A DNA stretch of 64,000 nucleotides from Streptomyces colonosanans (GTDB taxonomy: Bacteria > Actinomycetota > Actinomycetes > Streptomycetales > Streptomycetaceae). Below the pieces are notes generated by a model that was given only the letters and a program-made list of their open reading frames with translations, was not told the origin of the DNA and did not search any database. The stretch is from NCBI RefSeq assembly GCF_001866645.1, contig NZ_MLYP01000010.1:55377-119376 (forward strand), given 5' to 3'. The position numbers were made by a program, and so were the translations under genes. This document shows, piece after piece, positions 11,300 through 19,981 of this stretch; positions within the stretch are counted from its first letter, which is position 1, and every line of letters begins with the position of its first letter.

Positions 11300-12136
11300 C
11301 TACAGGTAGTCCTCCAAGCGCGCCACCGTGAGCCCGCTCGCCTGGATGCGGCGCAGGAGGCGGGCCGTCTCCGTGGTCAGGGGCACGGAGGGACGGCTCT
11401 CCTCCTCACGGGGCTGGACGTGGGGCCGCAGAATGTCGCCGGGATGGAGGGGCCCGCCCCGCTCGTACGACTCGGGGTCCCTGCCCGGCATCCGGCGCCA
11501 CAGGATCAGGGCCGCCATGCCGCAGTCCGCCGCCGCCTGGAGCGTCGTACGGTCGTACGCGCCGTACGGCGGGCGCAGCAGCCGGGGATGCAGGCCCAGG
11601 CGGGACCTCAGCCGCTCCTGCTGGCCGCAGATCTCGGCGCGCTGCTCCGCGTAGGAGAGCCCGCGCAGTTCGGTGTGGCCCACGGTGAGGTTCTCGATGC
11701 CCGCGCCGGCCGCCCGCAGGCGTGCGGCGCGCGCGTACCCCGGCCCGACGGCACGGTCCGCGAGGAACACGCTGACCGGCAACCGGAGTTCACGGACCAT
11801 GTCGATGAACCGAGGATCCCGCTCGGCGTCCGCACCATACGTCAGGAAGACGACCTTGTCGCGGGTGGGCACATGGTCGAGGACGGGCGGCAGGCCCGCG
11901 CCCGCCGGGTCCTCGCCGTAGTCCGGGGAGCGGACCGGCCGGGGCGCGGGTGCGAGCGGAGCGGCGAGCCCCCAGCGGCGGTACTTCCCCCGGTGCGGCT
12001 CGTGCGAGGCGCGTACCTTCTGCGCCGCCTTCTTGCCCAGCCGTTCGATCGGGTCGACGGACTGGGCGCAGCCGGACAGGACCGCGAGAGCGAGCACCCC
12101 GGCGAGCAGCGCCCGTACCGCCCACCGCGCCCTCAC
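11300..12136 (-). CDS. Polysaccharide-deacetylase-like lipoprotein with degenerate active site
   Basis: A 278-residue lipoprotein (lipobox LSGC after a hydrophobic helix, Cys about residue 22) with a NodB-type fold. Its GTG start overlaps the stop of the upstream paralogue in a GTGA, so the two are translationally coupled. Compared with that neighbour, motif 1 reads LTYGADAERD where the paralogue has LTIDDGADKD, so the metal-binding and catalytic Asp pair is lost. RPPYGAYD is kept and the last motif is HPGDILRPH. It is likely catalytically weak or inactive and may bind sugars or partner with its paralogue. The ends of the two proteins (VARLEDYL) are identical, which supports tandem duplication. 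Confidence 0.85.
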   Translation of the reverse strand: MRARWAVRALLAGVLALAVLSGCAQSVDPIERLGKKAAQKVRASHEPHRGKYRRWGLAAPLAPAPRPVRSPDYGEDPAGAGLPPVLDHVPTRDKVVFLTYGADAERDPRFIDMVRELRLPVSVFLADRAVGPGYARAARLRAAGAGIENLTVGHTELRGLSYAEQRAEICGQQERLRSRLGLHPRLLRPPYGAYDRTTLQAAADCGMAALILWRRMPGRDPESYERGGPLHPGDILRPHVQPREEESRPSVPLTTETARLLRRIQASGLTVARLEDYL

Positions 12137-13101
12137 AGGTAGTCCTCCAGACGCGCCACCGCGTACCCGTCGTCGGTGACCTTCTTCAGGAAGCGGCGGG
12201 CCAGGTCGGGCATCGTGCCGTTCCAGTCCGACGCCCCCCGGAAGTGGGACAGGACGATGTCGCCGGGGTGCAGGCTGCGATCCCACTCGCGATACTCCCA
12301 GTGGTCGACGTAGACCTCCTCGTTCCAGATCGGGGCGTACTTGATGCCGCAGGACTTGGCGGCACGGAGGGTGTCCTTGTTGTAGTTGCCGTGCGGCGGC
12401 CGGAAGACCGTCGGGCGCGTGCCGAACTGCTTCTGCATCAGGTCCTGCATGCCGCAGATCTCGTTCCTCTGCTCCTCGTACGACAGTCCCGGGAGGTAGG
12501 GATGGTGCAGTGTCTGGTTGTTCAGCGTGACGCCGAGGTCGCGCATCCTGCGGAAGTAGTCGTAGTCGTCGTCGATCAGGTCTTCGCTGAGGAATGCCGT
12601 GTACGGGATCTTCAGATCGCTCATCATCCGCAGGAACGCCGGGTCCTTGTCGGCACCGTCGTCGATGGTGAGGAACACGACCTTGTCCGTGGTGGGGACG
12701 GTCGTGAAGACCGGGGGCAGTCCCGCACCACCCTGGACCTCGAACCCCTTGCGGAAGGTGATCGCGGACTTCTTCGCCGGGGGTGGCGCGACCAGCGGTG
12801 CCTTCGCCAGTCCCCAGCGCGTGGCGGCCGCGACGCGCTGGTTGTACGAGGAGTGCAGCCTGTCGGCGTATCCGTCGAGGGCACGTGCCGGCGGCGCCTG
12901 CAGTTGCTGGCCGTACGCGCCCTGCACGCCGTCGCCGGAACAGCCGGATGCGAGGGCGGTGACGGCCAGGACGGCGAGGGCCGCACGCGCCACGGACGTC
13001 GTCCCGATGTGCGGCACACGCTTCGCCGCGCCCTTCGAGCACCGCACGCGCCCCCTTGGGCACTTCGCACGCTTTTCGTCATTTTGTCGTACGAGCCGCA
13101 T
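12133..13101 (-). CDS. Secreted polysaccharide deacetylase lipoprotein
   Basis: A 322-residue cell-surface NodB-family deacetylase candidate. The ATG at 13101 is preceded by GGAAGG. An N-terminal basic stretch and hydrophobic helix end in the lipobox ALASGC (Cys near residue 55). Motif 1 LTIDDGADKD keeps the Asp pair. RPPHGNYNKDTL (motif 3) and HPGDIVLSHF (motif 4) are intact. Motif 2 is unusual, QTLHHP in place of the usual H-S/T-x-x-H-P, losing the first His. Likely substrates are N-acetylated cell-wall sugars. It is the first gene of a two-gene operon and is divergent from the methyltransferase gene. Confidence 0.85.
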   Translation of the reverse strand: MRLVRQNDEKRAKCPRGRVRCSKGAAKRVPHIGTTSVARAALAVLAVTALASGCSGDGVQGAYGQQLQAPPARALDGYADRLHSSYNQRVAAATRWGLAKAPLVAPPPAKKSAITFRKGFEVQGGAGLPPVFTTVPTTDKVVFLTIDDGADKDPAFLRMMSDLKIPYTAFLSEDLIDDDYDYFRRMRDLGVTLNNQTLHHPYLPGLSYEEQRNEICGMQDLMQKQFGTRPTVFRPPHGNYNKDTLRAAKSCGIKYAPIWNEEVYVDHWEYREWDRSLHPGDIVLSHFRGASDWNGTMPDLARRFLKKVTDDGYAVARLEDYL

Positions 13102-13192
13102 GATGTCGGATCCTTCCAGCCGTCCGCGGCCACGGCGGGCCGACACCGCGGGCCGGACGCACGCCATCCACCGACTGGCCGACAATGACCTC

Positions 13193-14377
13193 GTGAACGA
13201 CCTCTCCTTCGCCTCCCTGCTCACCCCCGAGGGCCGTGCCCTCCTCGACGAGGTGCGCGGCACCGCTCCGGCGCAGGAGCTGGCCGTCGCGACCCGGCTG
13301 CGCCGCGAGCACCCCGCCGAGCTGGTCTCGGCGGCCCTCGCACAGGCGCGGCTGCGCGAGCGGGCGGCGGCGAAATTCGGGGCCGAGGACGCGGAGCGGA
13401 TGTTCTTCACACCGAACGGCTTCGAGCAGTCCACCAGGACCACGGTCGCGGCCTACCGCGCCGAGCGGCTGCGGGCCCTCGGGGTGTCCAGCGTCGCCGA
13501 CCTGTGCTGCGGCATCGGCGGTGACGCGATCGCCCTCGCCCGAGCCGGGATCCGGGTCCTGGCCGTGGACCGCGACCCGCTGACCGCGGCGGCGGCGCGG
13601 GCGAACGCCGAGGCGCTGGGCCTGTCCACGCTGATCGAGGTGCGCGAGGCGGATGTCACGGGCGTGGACGTGTCCTCGTACGACGCCGTCTTCGTCGACC
13701 CCGCGCGGCGCGGGGGTCGAGGCCGGATCTTCGATCCCGAGGCGTACTCGCCCCCGCTGTCCTGGGCCGTGGCCACGGCCCTGAAGGCCCCGCACGCCGC
13801 CCTGAAGGTCGCTCCGGGCGTCCCGCACGACGCGGTGCCCGCCGAGGCGGAGGCCGAGTGGATCTCGGACGGCGGGGAAGTGAAGGAAGCGGTGCTGTGG
13901 TTCGGCACGCAGCCGGGGCTCGTCCGTGCCGCGCTGCTGCCCGGCCCGCGGGTGCTGCGGGGCCGCGGCCTGCCGGATCCGCCGGTCCGCCCGCTCGGCC
14001 GCTACCTCTACGAACCCGACGGCGCCGCGATCCGCGCGCATCTGGTGGCGGAGGTGGCCGAGGAACTGGACGGCGGGCTGATCGACGGGACGATCGCCTA
14101 CGTGACGGCGGACGAGCTGCGCGCCTGCCCGTACGCCACCGCCTACGAGATCACCGACCGACTGCCCTTCAACGTCAAGAAGTTGAAGGCGCTGCTGCGG
14201 GAGCGGGAGGTCGGGGTCCTGACCGTGAAGAAGCGCGGCTCGGCGGTCGAGCCGGAGGAACTGCGCAGGAAGGTCCTGCCCAAGCCGCACGGCCGGAACG
14301 CGGTGACCGTGTTCCTGACGCGGGTGGCGGGGGCGCCGACGATGCTGCTCGGCCACCCCGTCCAGGCCGACGCCTGA
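13193..14377 (+). CDS. Class I SAM-dependent methyltransferase with THUMP-like C-terminus
   Basis: A 394-residue protein with the SAM-binding motif VADLCCGIGGDAIALARAG at about residues 100-118. The acidic end of strand 2 (VLAVDRDPL) and the motif IV-like VFVDPARRGGRGRIFDPEAY follow. The C-terminal third (about 280-390) matches the THUMP-like domain of this actinobacterial family: PYATAYEITDRLPFNVKKLK, then the VLTVKKRGSAVEPEELRRK region. The family is presumed to act on nucleic acid, but its substrate is not established. The GTG at 13193 fits the start of homology (VNDLSFASLLTPEGRALL) and lacks a ribosome site, so a leaderless message is possible. Confidence 0.88.
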   Translation: MNDLSFASLLTPEGRALLDEVRGTAPAQELAVATRLRREHPAELVSAALAQARLRERAAAKFGAEDAERMFFTPNGFEQSTRTTVAAYRAERLRALGVSSVADLCCGIGGDAIALARAGIRVLAVDRDPLTAAAARANAEALGLSTLIEVREADVTGVDVSSYDAVFVDPARRGGRGRIFDPEAYSPPLSWAVATALKAPHAALKVAPGVPHDAVPAEAEAEWISDGGEVKEAVLWFGTQPGLVRAALLPGPRVLRGRGLPDPPVRPLGRYLYEPDGAAIRAHLVAEVAEELDGGLIDGTIAYVTADELRACPYATAYEITDRLPFNVKKLKALLREREVGVLTVKKRGSAVEPEELRRKVLPKPHGRNAVTVFLTRVAGAPTMLLGHPVQADA

Positions 14378-14404
14378 CGCCACCGGGGGTCCCCCGGTGG
14401 GAGG

Positions 14405-14662
14405 TCAGTCCTCAGATACCGAATCGAACCGCCACCGGTGCACCGCACGGGCCACCAACTCCCCTGCGGGTTCGGGGAGTTCGGGGAGGTCGGCAGAGTG
14501 CTCCGCGTCCCACCAGGTGATGACGAGAACGCGGTCCTGCGGCGCCCGGAAGGTCTCGCGACGCAGGGGCCGCGACGACAGCTCCTGGGCCCGCGCCCAG
14601 GCCAGCAGTTCCTCGCCCCGTCCGGTGGCCGCCCGGGCCTCCCACATCAGCGCGACCGTCAC
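14405..14662 (-). CDS. Small ABM-like alpha-beta barrel protein
   Basis: 85 residues from a GTG that overlaps the tsaD stop (GTGA), so it is coupled to tsaD. It begins [22 protein letters not shown], has a central [10 protein letters not shown] strand and ends [14 protein letters not shown]. Size and strand pattern resemble antibiotic-biosynthesis-monooxygenase-like barrels. Role unknown; the link with tRNA t6A genes may be only positional. Confidence 0.78.
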   Translation of the reverse strand: MTVALMWEARAATGRGEELLAWARAQELSSRPLRRETFRAPQDRVLVITWWDAEHSADLPELPEPAGELVARAVHRWRFDSVSED

Positions 14663-15756
14663 GAGTACAGGTTCTCCTTGCTGGTCTCGTGGACGTGGTC
14701 GTGGGAGTGCGCGCTCCCGGGCACGTGCGGGTCCGTCACCGGCAGCGAAGAGTCCGCCGACAGGTCCCAGTCCGACGCGGCCCGGCCGCGGGCCACCATC
14801 TCGGCTCCCAGCGCCGCGACCATCGCGCCGTTGTCCGTGCACAGCTTGGGACGCGGCACCCGCAGCCGGATACCGGCCGCCTCGCAGCGCTCCTGGGCGA
14901 GCGCCCGCAGCCGGGAGTTGGCCGCGACGCCACCGCCGATCATCAGATGGTCGACGCCCTCGTCCTTGCAGGCCCGTACGGCCTTGCGGGTCAGCACGTC
15001 CACCACCGCCTCCTGGAAGGAGGCCGCCACGTCACGCACCGGCACCTCCTCCCCCGCCGCCCGCTTCGCCTCGATCCAGCGGGCCACGGACGTCTTCAGA
15101 CCGGAGAAGGAGAAGTCGTACGCCGCGTCGCGCGGCCCGGTCAGACCGCGTGGGAAGGCGATCGCGTCCGGGTCGCCCTCCTTTGCGTACCGGTCGATGA
15201 CCGGGCCGCCCGGGAAGCCGAGGTTCAGCACGCGCGCGATCTTGTCGAAGGCCTCGCCCGCCGCGTCGTCGATGGTCGCGCCCATCGGCCGTACGTCGGA
15301 GGTGATGTCGGTGGAGAGCAGCAGGGAGGAGTGCCCGCCGCTCACCAGCAGCGCCATCGTGGGCTCCGGCAGGGCGCCGTGCTCCAGCTGGTCCACGCAG
15401 ATGTGGGAGGCGAGGTGGTTGACGCCGTACAGCGGCTTGCCCAGCGCGTAGGCGTACGCCTTCGCCGCCGAGACGCCGACCAGCAGGGCACCGGCGAGGC
15501 CGGGCCCGGCGGTGACCGCGATGCCGTCGAGGTCCTTCGCGCTCACCCCCGCTTCCTTCAGTGCCCGGTCGATGGTCGGCACCATGGCCTCGAGGTGCGC
15601 CCGGGAGGCGACCTCGGGCACCACTCCGCCGAAACGCGCGTGCTCGTCGACGCTGGACGCGACGGCGTCCGCGAGGAGGGTGGTGCCGCGGACGATGCCG
15701 ACTCCGGTCTCGTCACATGAGGTCTCGATCCCCAGGACCAGGGGTTCGTCAGCCAT
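14659..15756 (-). CDS. tsaD: tRNA N6-threonylcarbamoyladenosine synthase subunit TsaD
   Basis: Transfers the threonylcarbamoyl group to A37 of ANN-decoding tRNAs, with TsaB and TsaE. 365 residues of ASKHA fold. It has the N-terminal [14 protein letters not shown], the metal-binding NHLASH (His pair), [38 protein letters not shown], and [11 protein letters not shown]. Its C-terminus carries an unusual His-rich tail, [18 protein letters not shown]. The start overlaps the rimI stop by 8 nt. The order tsaB-rimI-tsaD is the common actinobacterial one. Confidence 0.97.
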   Translation of the reverse strand: MADEPLVLGIETSCDETGVGIVRGTTLLADAVASSVDEHARFGGVVPEVASRAHLEAMVPTIDRALKEAGVSAKDLDGIAVTAGPGLAGALLVGVSAAKAYAYALGKPLYGVNHLASHICVDQLEHGALPEPTMALLVSGGHSSLLLSTDITSDVRPMGATIDDAAGEAFDKIARVLNLGFPGGPVIDRYAKEGDPDAIAFPRGLTGPRDAAYDFSFSGLKTSVARWIEAKRAAGEEVPVRDVAASFQEAVVDVLTRKAVRACKDEGVDHLMIGGGVAANSRLRALAQERCEAAGIRLRVPRPKLCTDNGAMVAALGAEMVARGRAASDWDLSADSSLPVTDPHVPGSAHSHDHVHETSKENLYS

Positions 15757-16279
15757 TGCTCTCGGTTCCTTGTACTGATGTCGAATCCGCGGCGAAGCCG
15801 CTGTCGGATGCTGTGGTCAGGCGCATCACCAGGGCATCCACGTTCCCCGGTTGGTAGTAGCCGCGTCTGAACCCGATGGGCTCGAAGCCGAAGCGCTCGT
15901 ACAGTTTCTGCGCGCGCACGTTGTCGACCCGGACCTCGAGCATCACCTCGGCGCACTCGAAGGCCGTCGCGGCCTGCAGCAGCTCGGTCAGCAGCCGTCT
16001 GCCGAGCCCCGTGCCCCAGTGGTCGCGGGCGACGGCGATGGTCTGGATGTCGCCCAGGTCGCCCTGGACGGCCAGGCCCGCGTAGCCGACGACCCGCTCG
16101 CCCTCGACGGCCAGCAGGTACCGCCGACTCGCCTCCGGGCCCCGGGAGTGCGCCAGCTCGGACCAGAACATGCCCCGCGACCAGGCGTCCTCGGGAAAGA
16201 GGTTCTTCTCCAGCTCCAGTACGGGATCGATGTCCCACCAGCGCATCTCGCGCAGTACGGGCGTCACGGGCGCGGTCAC
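15749..16279 (-). CDS. rimI: Ribosomal protein S18-alanine N-acetyltransferase RimI
   Basis: GNAT acetyltransferase of 176 residues; the family acetylates the N-terminus of S18 and other proteins. The acetyl-CoA binding loop [16 protein letters not shown] follows strand 4 (IQTIAVA). The family motif [20 protein letters not shown] is present. The GTG start overlaps the tsaB stop (GTGA) and the 3' end overlaps tsaD by 8 nt, showing a tightly coupled tsaB-rimI-tsaD operon. Its C-terminal 20 residues ([11 protein letters not shown]) are a non-conserved tail. Confidence 0.94.
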   Translation of the reverse strand: MTAPVTPVLREMRWWDIDPVLELEKNLFPEDAWSRGMFWSELAHSRGPEASRRYLLAVEGERVVGYAGLAVQGDLGDIQTIAVARDHWGTGLGRRLLTELLQAATAFECAEVMLEVRVDNVRAQKLYERFGFEPIGFRRGYYQPGNVDALVMRLTTASDSGFAADSTSVQGTESNG

Positions 16280-16929
16280 TTGGGGGTGACCACCTTGTAG
16301 TTCTTGGGCACCTGCGCGTCCGGGCGGCGCAGATACAGCGGCCGGGGCGCGGGCAGTTCCTCGCCGGCCGCCATTCTCTCCACCGCCAGGGACGCGAGCG
16401 CCGCGGCCGAGACGTGCTCGGGCTCCCGCGCCCGCGGGAAGGTGTCCGGGTAGAGCAGCGCGCCGGCGCCGACGGCGGGCAGGCCCGCGACCGTCTCCAC
16501 GATCTCGGCGGGCCGGTCCACCGCGGGCTCGGTGACCCGGGTGCGGGCGTTGTCGTACCGCGCCCAGTAGACCTCCTTGCGGCGCGCGTCCGTGGCCGCG
16601 ACGAAGGGCTCGTCGAGTCCGGAGGCGTACGCGAGGGCGTCGAGCGTGCACACGCCGTGCACGGGCACGCCGAGGGCGAGCCCGAAGGCGTCGGCGGTCA
16701 TCAGGCCGACGCGCAGCCCGGTGTACGGGCCGGGGCCCGCGCCCACGACGATGGCCGTGACGGCGTCGAGCCGTGTGGCCGCCTCGGCGAGGACCCGGTC
16801 GACGGCGGGCAGCAGGAGTTCCCCGTGTCGGCGCGCGTCCACCTGGCTCGACGAGGCGACGACGGACGTGCCGTCGTGCAGAGCGACGGTGACGGCGGGG
16901 GTGGCGGTATCCAGAGCGAGCAAGAGCAC
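16276..16929 (-). CDS. tsaB: t6A synthesis scaffold protein TsaB
   Basis: Non-catalytic ASKHA-fold partner that dimerises with TsaD in t6A synthesis. From the GTG at 16929 (VLLLALDTATPAVTVAL) it is 217 residues. It keeps the family core ADAVAVGAGPGPYTGLRVG-like segment, here VTAIVVGAGPGPYTGLRVGL, then DALAYASGL and ATDARRKEVYWARY. No ribosome site is evident upstream, so leaderless translation is possible. First gene of the tsaB-rimI-tsaD operon. It is divergent from the LDT-like gene, 193 bp away. Confidence 0.94.
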   Translation of the reverse strand: MLLLALDTATPAVTVALHDGTSVVASSSQVDARRHGELLLPAVDRVLAEAATRLDAVTAIVVGAGPGPYTGLRVGLMTADAFGLALGVPVHGVCTLDALAYASGLDEPFVAATDARRKEVYWARYDNARTRVTEPAVDRPAEIVETVAGLPAVGAGALLYPDTFPRAREPEHVSAAALASLAVERMAAGEELPAPRPLYLRRPDAQVPKNYKVVTPK

Positions 16930-17122
16930 GCAAACAGCGTACGGCGCCCGCGCCCGCCATACGGCCGCCCCGGTGCGGTCCGCGCCTGCTGCTAACGTCA
17001 CAGCGCATACGTACGACGAGATCGGTGAGCGAATCGGCACGTCGTACGAGACGCATACAGCTACGAGTACGTCCGCGAGCGGCAGACGAGTCCGTCCGCG
17101 CGGGGCCGAGAGGTGGGCACAG

Positions 17123-17680
17123 GTGGCTAGGAGCAGCTCGGGATTCGTGGCCGGGCTCACCGCGGCGGCCGTCGCCGCGGTCGGATTCCTCGCCTACCAG
17201 GCGTCGGCACACGCGCCCGACTCACTGGGCAAGCCGCAGGTGAAGACCTCGCCGAAGGCCACCGCGTCGAAGAAGCCGCCTGTGGCCGAGAAGGACCCGG
17301 CGGTGCTGCCCGGCGGCTCCGGCACCGGGGAGCGGGTCGTGTACTCGGTCGGCGACGACCGGGTGTGGCTGGTCGGCGCGGACAACAAGGTCCAGCGCAC
17401 GTTCAAGGTCACGCCGGGGACGGTCGATCCGCTGCCGGGCACGTATGCGGTGACCTCCCGGAACCCTGCCAGGCCCGGCTCGGACGGTGTGCAGGTGGAG
17501 CACATCGTGCTGTTCACGACGCAGCATGGTGTGGTGTTCGGCTTCAGCGCCGCGGTCGACGGCTCGACGGCGGCGCCCGACGCCTCGAAGAAGCTGGGCG
17601 GCATCCGCGAGTCCCGGGCGGACGGCGCGGCGATGTGGGAGTTCGCGACGCCCCAGCAGAAGGTCGTCGTCGTCCGGTAG
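17123..17680 (+). CDS. Membrane-anchored YkuD-like protein lacking the catalytic cysteine
   Basis: 185 residues from a GTG with GAGAGG about 12 nt upstream. A signal anchor (FVAGLTAAAVAAVGFLAYQA) is followed by a Lys/Pro/Ala-rich linker (about 33-60) and a C-terminal beta domain. The domain begins VVYSVGDDRVWLVG, continues KVTPGTVDPLPGTYAVTSR and ends with a LGGIRESRADGAAMWEF stretch. This matches the order of an L,D-transpeptidase catalytic domain. However, the expected SHGC-IR active site reads LGG-IR, so His and Cys are missing. It is probably a non-catalytic wall- or envelope-associated protein. Function unknown. Confidence 0.75.
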   Translation: MARSSSGFVAGLTAAAVAAVGFLAYQASAHAPDSLGKPQVKTSPKATASKKPPVAEKDPAVLPGGSGTGERVVYSVGDDRVWLVGADNKVQRTFKVTPGTVDPLPGTYAVTSRNPARPGSDGVQVEHIVLFTTQHGVVFGFSAAVDGSTAAPDASKKLGGIRESRADGAAMWEFATPQQKVVVVR

Positions 17681-17689
17681 GCGCGACGG

Positions 17690-17872
17690 CTACGCGGCCC
17701 TGCGCTGCTGGCGCGTCGCGGGCGTGGCCTGGGGAGTCTCGGGTGCGGGGTCCTTCGGCGGCGTCGAGATCACCTTCGCCGCGGCACACGACGCCAGCAG
17801 GTCCCGCATCGACACGCGGGCCGCTTCGGCCATCACGCGCGGCCGCGCCTCGTCTCGTTCTGAAGCCGGCAT
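17690..17872 (-). CDS. Small hypothetical protein (60 aa)
   Basis: A 60-residue protein with a perfect AGGAGG ribosome site 6 nt before its ATG, which is the main evidence that it is real. The middle (VSMRDLLASCAAAKVISTPP) has one cysteine and a helix. The C-terminus is Pro/Ala/Thr-rich and ends in RQQRRAA. No known family recognised. A 16-bp palindrome lies 33 bp upstream of the start codon. Confidence 0.65.
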   Translation of the reverse strand: MPASERDEARPRVMAEAARVSMRDLLASCAAAKVISTPPKDPAPETPQATPATRQQRRAA

Positions 17873-17904
17873 GGACGCCTCCTGGTGCCACGGGGGCCGG
17901 CGCA

Positions 17905-17920
17905 GTTAGGCACGCCTAAC
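17905..17920. promoter_or_regulatory. Perfect palindrome upstream of the small gene
   Basis: GTTAGG-CACG-CCTAAC, 33 bp before the ATG at 17872. The TTAGG/CCTAA arms recall the ends of the DtxR/IdeR-type iron box of Streptomyces (TTAGGTTAGSCTAACCTAA), but the arms are 4 bp apart instead of 9. It could be an operator for another regulator; iron control is only a guess. Confidence 0.4.
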
Positions 17921-18086
17921 CACGGACTGACATCCATGTGACCACGCCCGGCACCTGCAACGCAACATCTTGCCGACGGGTTGTCGGTACGTTCGGTCGA
18001 AGATACGAAGCACCCGCCGACGGGCCCCTGGCGGTCCGCCCAGGGAGATCCGCCGTCCCGCGCCCACCGGTCGAGCAGGGCACCGC

Positions 18087-18605
18087 TCAGGCCGACAGCA
18101 CGCCCAGGTCCACCGTCTCCCAGCGCCGCCCGAAGCCCCTGAGGGTGACGTGGCGCACCTCGTCCGTCGTGTCGCCGACCGCCCGATGGATGATCACGTG
18201 GAGCCGGTCGTCCGTCAGGTCCTCGACCTTGCCTTCGCCCCACTCCACGACGACCACGGAATCCGGCAGCGAGACATCGAGGTCGAGGTCCTCCATCTCG
18301 CCGAGCCCGCCGCCCAGGCGGTAGGCGTCCACGTGGACCAGCGGCGGGCCCTCCACCAGGGACGGGTGCACACGGGCGATCACGAAGGTCGGGGAGGTGA
18401 CCGCGCCCCGCACCCCGAGCCCTTCGCCGAGCCCGCGGGTCAGCGTGGTCTTGCCCGCGCCCAGCTCACCGTTCAGCATCACGAGGTCGCCGGCGTGCAG
18501 CAGCTTGGCGAGCCGACGCCCCAGCTCCTGCATCTGTTCGGGGGAGGTGATGGTGAGCCGGACGGTGACGCCGTCAGACGCCGGGGTGTGCGAGAGTTCT
18601 TCCAT
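18087..18605 (-). CDS. tsaE: t6A synthesis ATPase TsaE
   Basis: P-loop ATPase that resets the TsaB-TsaD complex after t6A synthesis. Walker A GELGAGKTTLTRGLGEGLG (residues about 46-64) is followed by SPTFVIARVH and HVDAYRL, all typical of TsaE. The acidic EWGEGKVEDL follows. From the ATG at 18605 it is 172 residues; a GTG two codons upstream is an alternative start. It follows the alr-hydrolase genes on the same strand, with an 88-bp gap. In many actinobacteria alr, a hydrolase and tsaE form this same run leading to tsaB. Confidence 0.95.
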   Translation of the reverse strand: MEELSHTPASDGVTVRLTITSPEQMQELGRRLAKLLHAGDLVMLNGELGAGKTTLTRGLGEGLGVRGAVTSPTFVIARVHPSLVEGPPLVHVDAYRLGGGLGEMEDLDLDVSLPDSVVVVEWGEGKVEDLTDDRLHVIIHRAVGDTTDEVRHVTLRGFGRRWETVDLGVLSA

Positions 18606-18693
18606 CGTCACTCACTTGGAGTAGTGCGCTTCTTACGCCCCGCGAGGGGTCGATTCGGGCCGGACCGCAGCCAGAGGCTGGAAGCCGTCTCCC

Positions 18694-19911
18694 TCAGGAG
18701 AAGGCGGAGTCACAGCCACCCACGGTAGCCGTGATCGGCACCGCCCCCGTACGGGCGAGCAGATCGGCGAGGCGGTCTATCACGACTTCCGGGTGTTCCA
18801 GCATGACGAGGTGGCCGGCGTCCGGCACAAGCACCAGTTCGGCATCGGGCAGCAGATCGGCGATCGCCTCGCTGTGCTCGCTCGGCGTGACCAGGTCCTG
18901 GACCCCGGCCAGCACGAGGACCGGCAGGTCGGCGAAGCGGGCCAGCGCCGTCGTCTTGTCATAGTCGTTGAACGCCGGGTAGAACTCGGCGACCACGTCG
19001 ATCGGTGTGCCCTCGATCATCCGCTCGGCGAACCGGGCGACGGCCGGATCGACGTCCCGCGACGCGAACGAGTACCACTTGATGAGCCCCGCGAACAGGT
19101 CGGCGGTGGCCCGGCGTCCCTTCTCCACCAGCGCGACCTGCTGCCCCAGCGCCTTCAGCACTCCGGGCAGGATGCGCCGCACGGCGTTGACGCCCGCCAT
19201 GGGCAGTCCGAAGTTGACCTCACCGAGCCGCCCGGAGGACGTGCCGACGAGGGCGACACCGACGACCCGGTCACGGATCAGGCCGGGGAACTGGTCGGCC
19301 AGCGCCATGACCGTCATGCCGCCCATGGAGTGTCCGACGAGCACGATCGGCCCCTCGGGCACGGCCGCGTCTATCACGGCCTTGAGGTCGCGCCCGAGCT
19401 GGTCGATGGAGACCGGTGTGCCGTCGGCCTGCGCCATCCCGCGCCCGGAGCGGCCGTGGCTGCGCTGGTCCCAGTGCACCGTCCGGACGACACCGCGCAG
19501 CGCGGCCCGCTGGAAGTGCCAGGAGTCCTGGTTGAGGCAGTAGCCGTGGCTGAAGACGACGGTGACCGGGGCCGGGGCCTTACGGCCGAAGAGCCGGCGC
19601 CGGCGTGGCGCGGAGCCGCCCTCGGGCTCGACGTCGTCCACCTCGTAGTACAGCTCGGTCCCGTCGTCCGCGTACGCCTTGCCGGGGGTGCCGCGCAGCG
19701 CTCCGTACGGACCCGTCGAGTCGAGGGCGAGCCGCGCCCTCCTGCGCATGCCGCGGCCGACCGTCAGCCGCTCAAGGGCGACACCTGCGGCGGCGCCCGC
19801 CGCGACCACGCCTATCGCCACGCCGGCGAAACCGGCGGCGCGCCAGTTGCCCGCGGCAGAGGCGGATGCGCCCGCGACGGCCTCCGCGGCCTCGGCGCTG
19901 CTCTCGCTCAC
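18694..19911 (-). CDS. Membrane-anchored alpha/beta-fold hydrolase
   Basis: 405 residues from a GTG with AAGGAGGA 8 nt upstream. An N-terminal Ala-rich signal anchor (about 26-48) is followed by a basic linker and the hydrolase domain from about 75. The oxyanion strand VVFSHGYCLNQDSWHFQR, nucleophile elbow VGHSMGGMTV (Ser195), acid AGVQDLVTP and histidine PDAGHLVMLEHPE are all intact. The conserved place next to alr and tsaE, as in other actinobacteria, suggests an envelope-related esterase or lipase. Substrate unknown. Confidence 0.9.
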   Translation of the reverse strand: MSESSAEAAEAVAGASASAAGNWRAAGFAGVAIGVVAAGAAAGVALERLTVGRGMRRRARLALDSTGPYGALRGTPGKAYADDGTELYYEVDDVEPEGGSAPRRRRLFGRKAPAPVTVVFSHGYCLNQDSWHFQRAALRGVVRTVHWDQRSHGRSGRGMAQADGTPVSIDQLGRDLKAVIDAAVPEGPIVLVGHSMGGMTVMALADQFPGLIRDRVVGVALVGTSSGRLGEVNFGLPMAGVNAVRRILPGVLKALGQQVALVEKGRRATADLFAGLIKWYSFASRDVDPAVARFAERMIEGTPIDVVAEFYPAFNDYDKTTALARFADLPVLVLAGVQDLVTPSEHSEAIADLLPDAELVLVPDAGHLVMLEHPEVVIDRLADLLARTGAVPITATVGGCDSAFS

Positions 19912-19981
19912 GTCCCGCTCCTCCTTGCCGAGGGCTCTGCTCGTTCCGCCGGGGGCCTGTCCGGATTTCACCCGTATGGAG

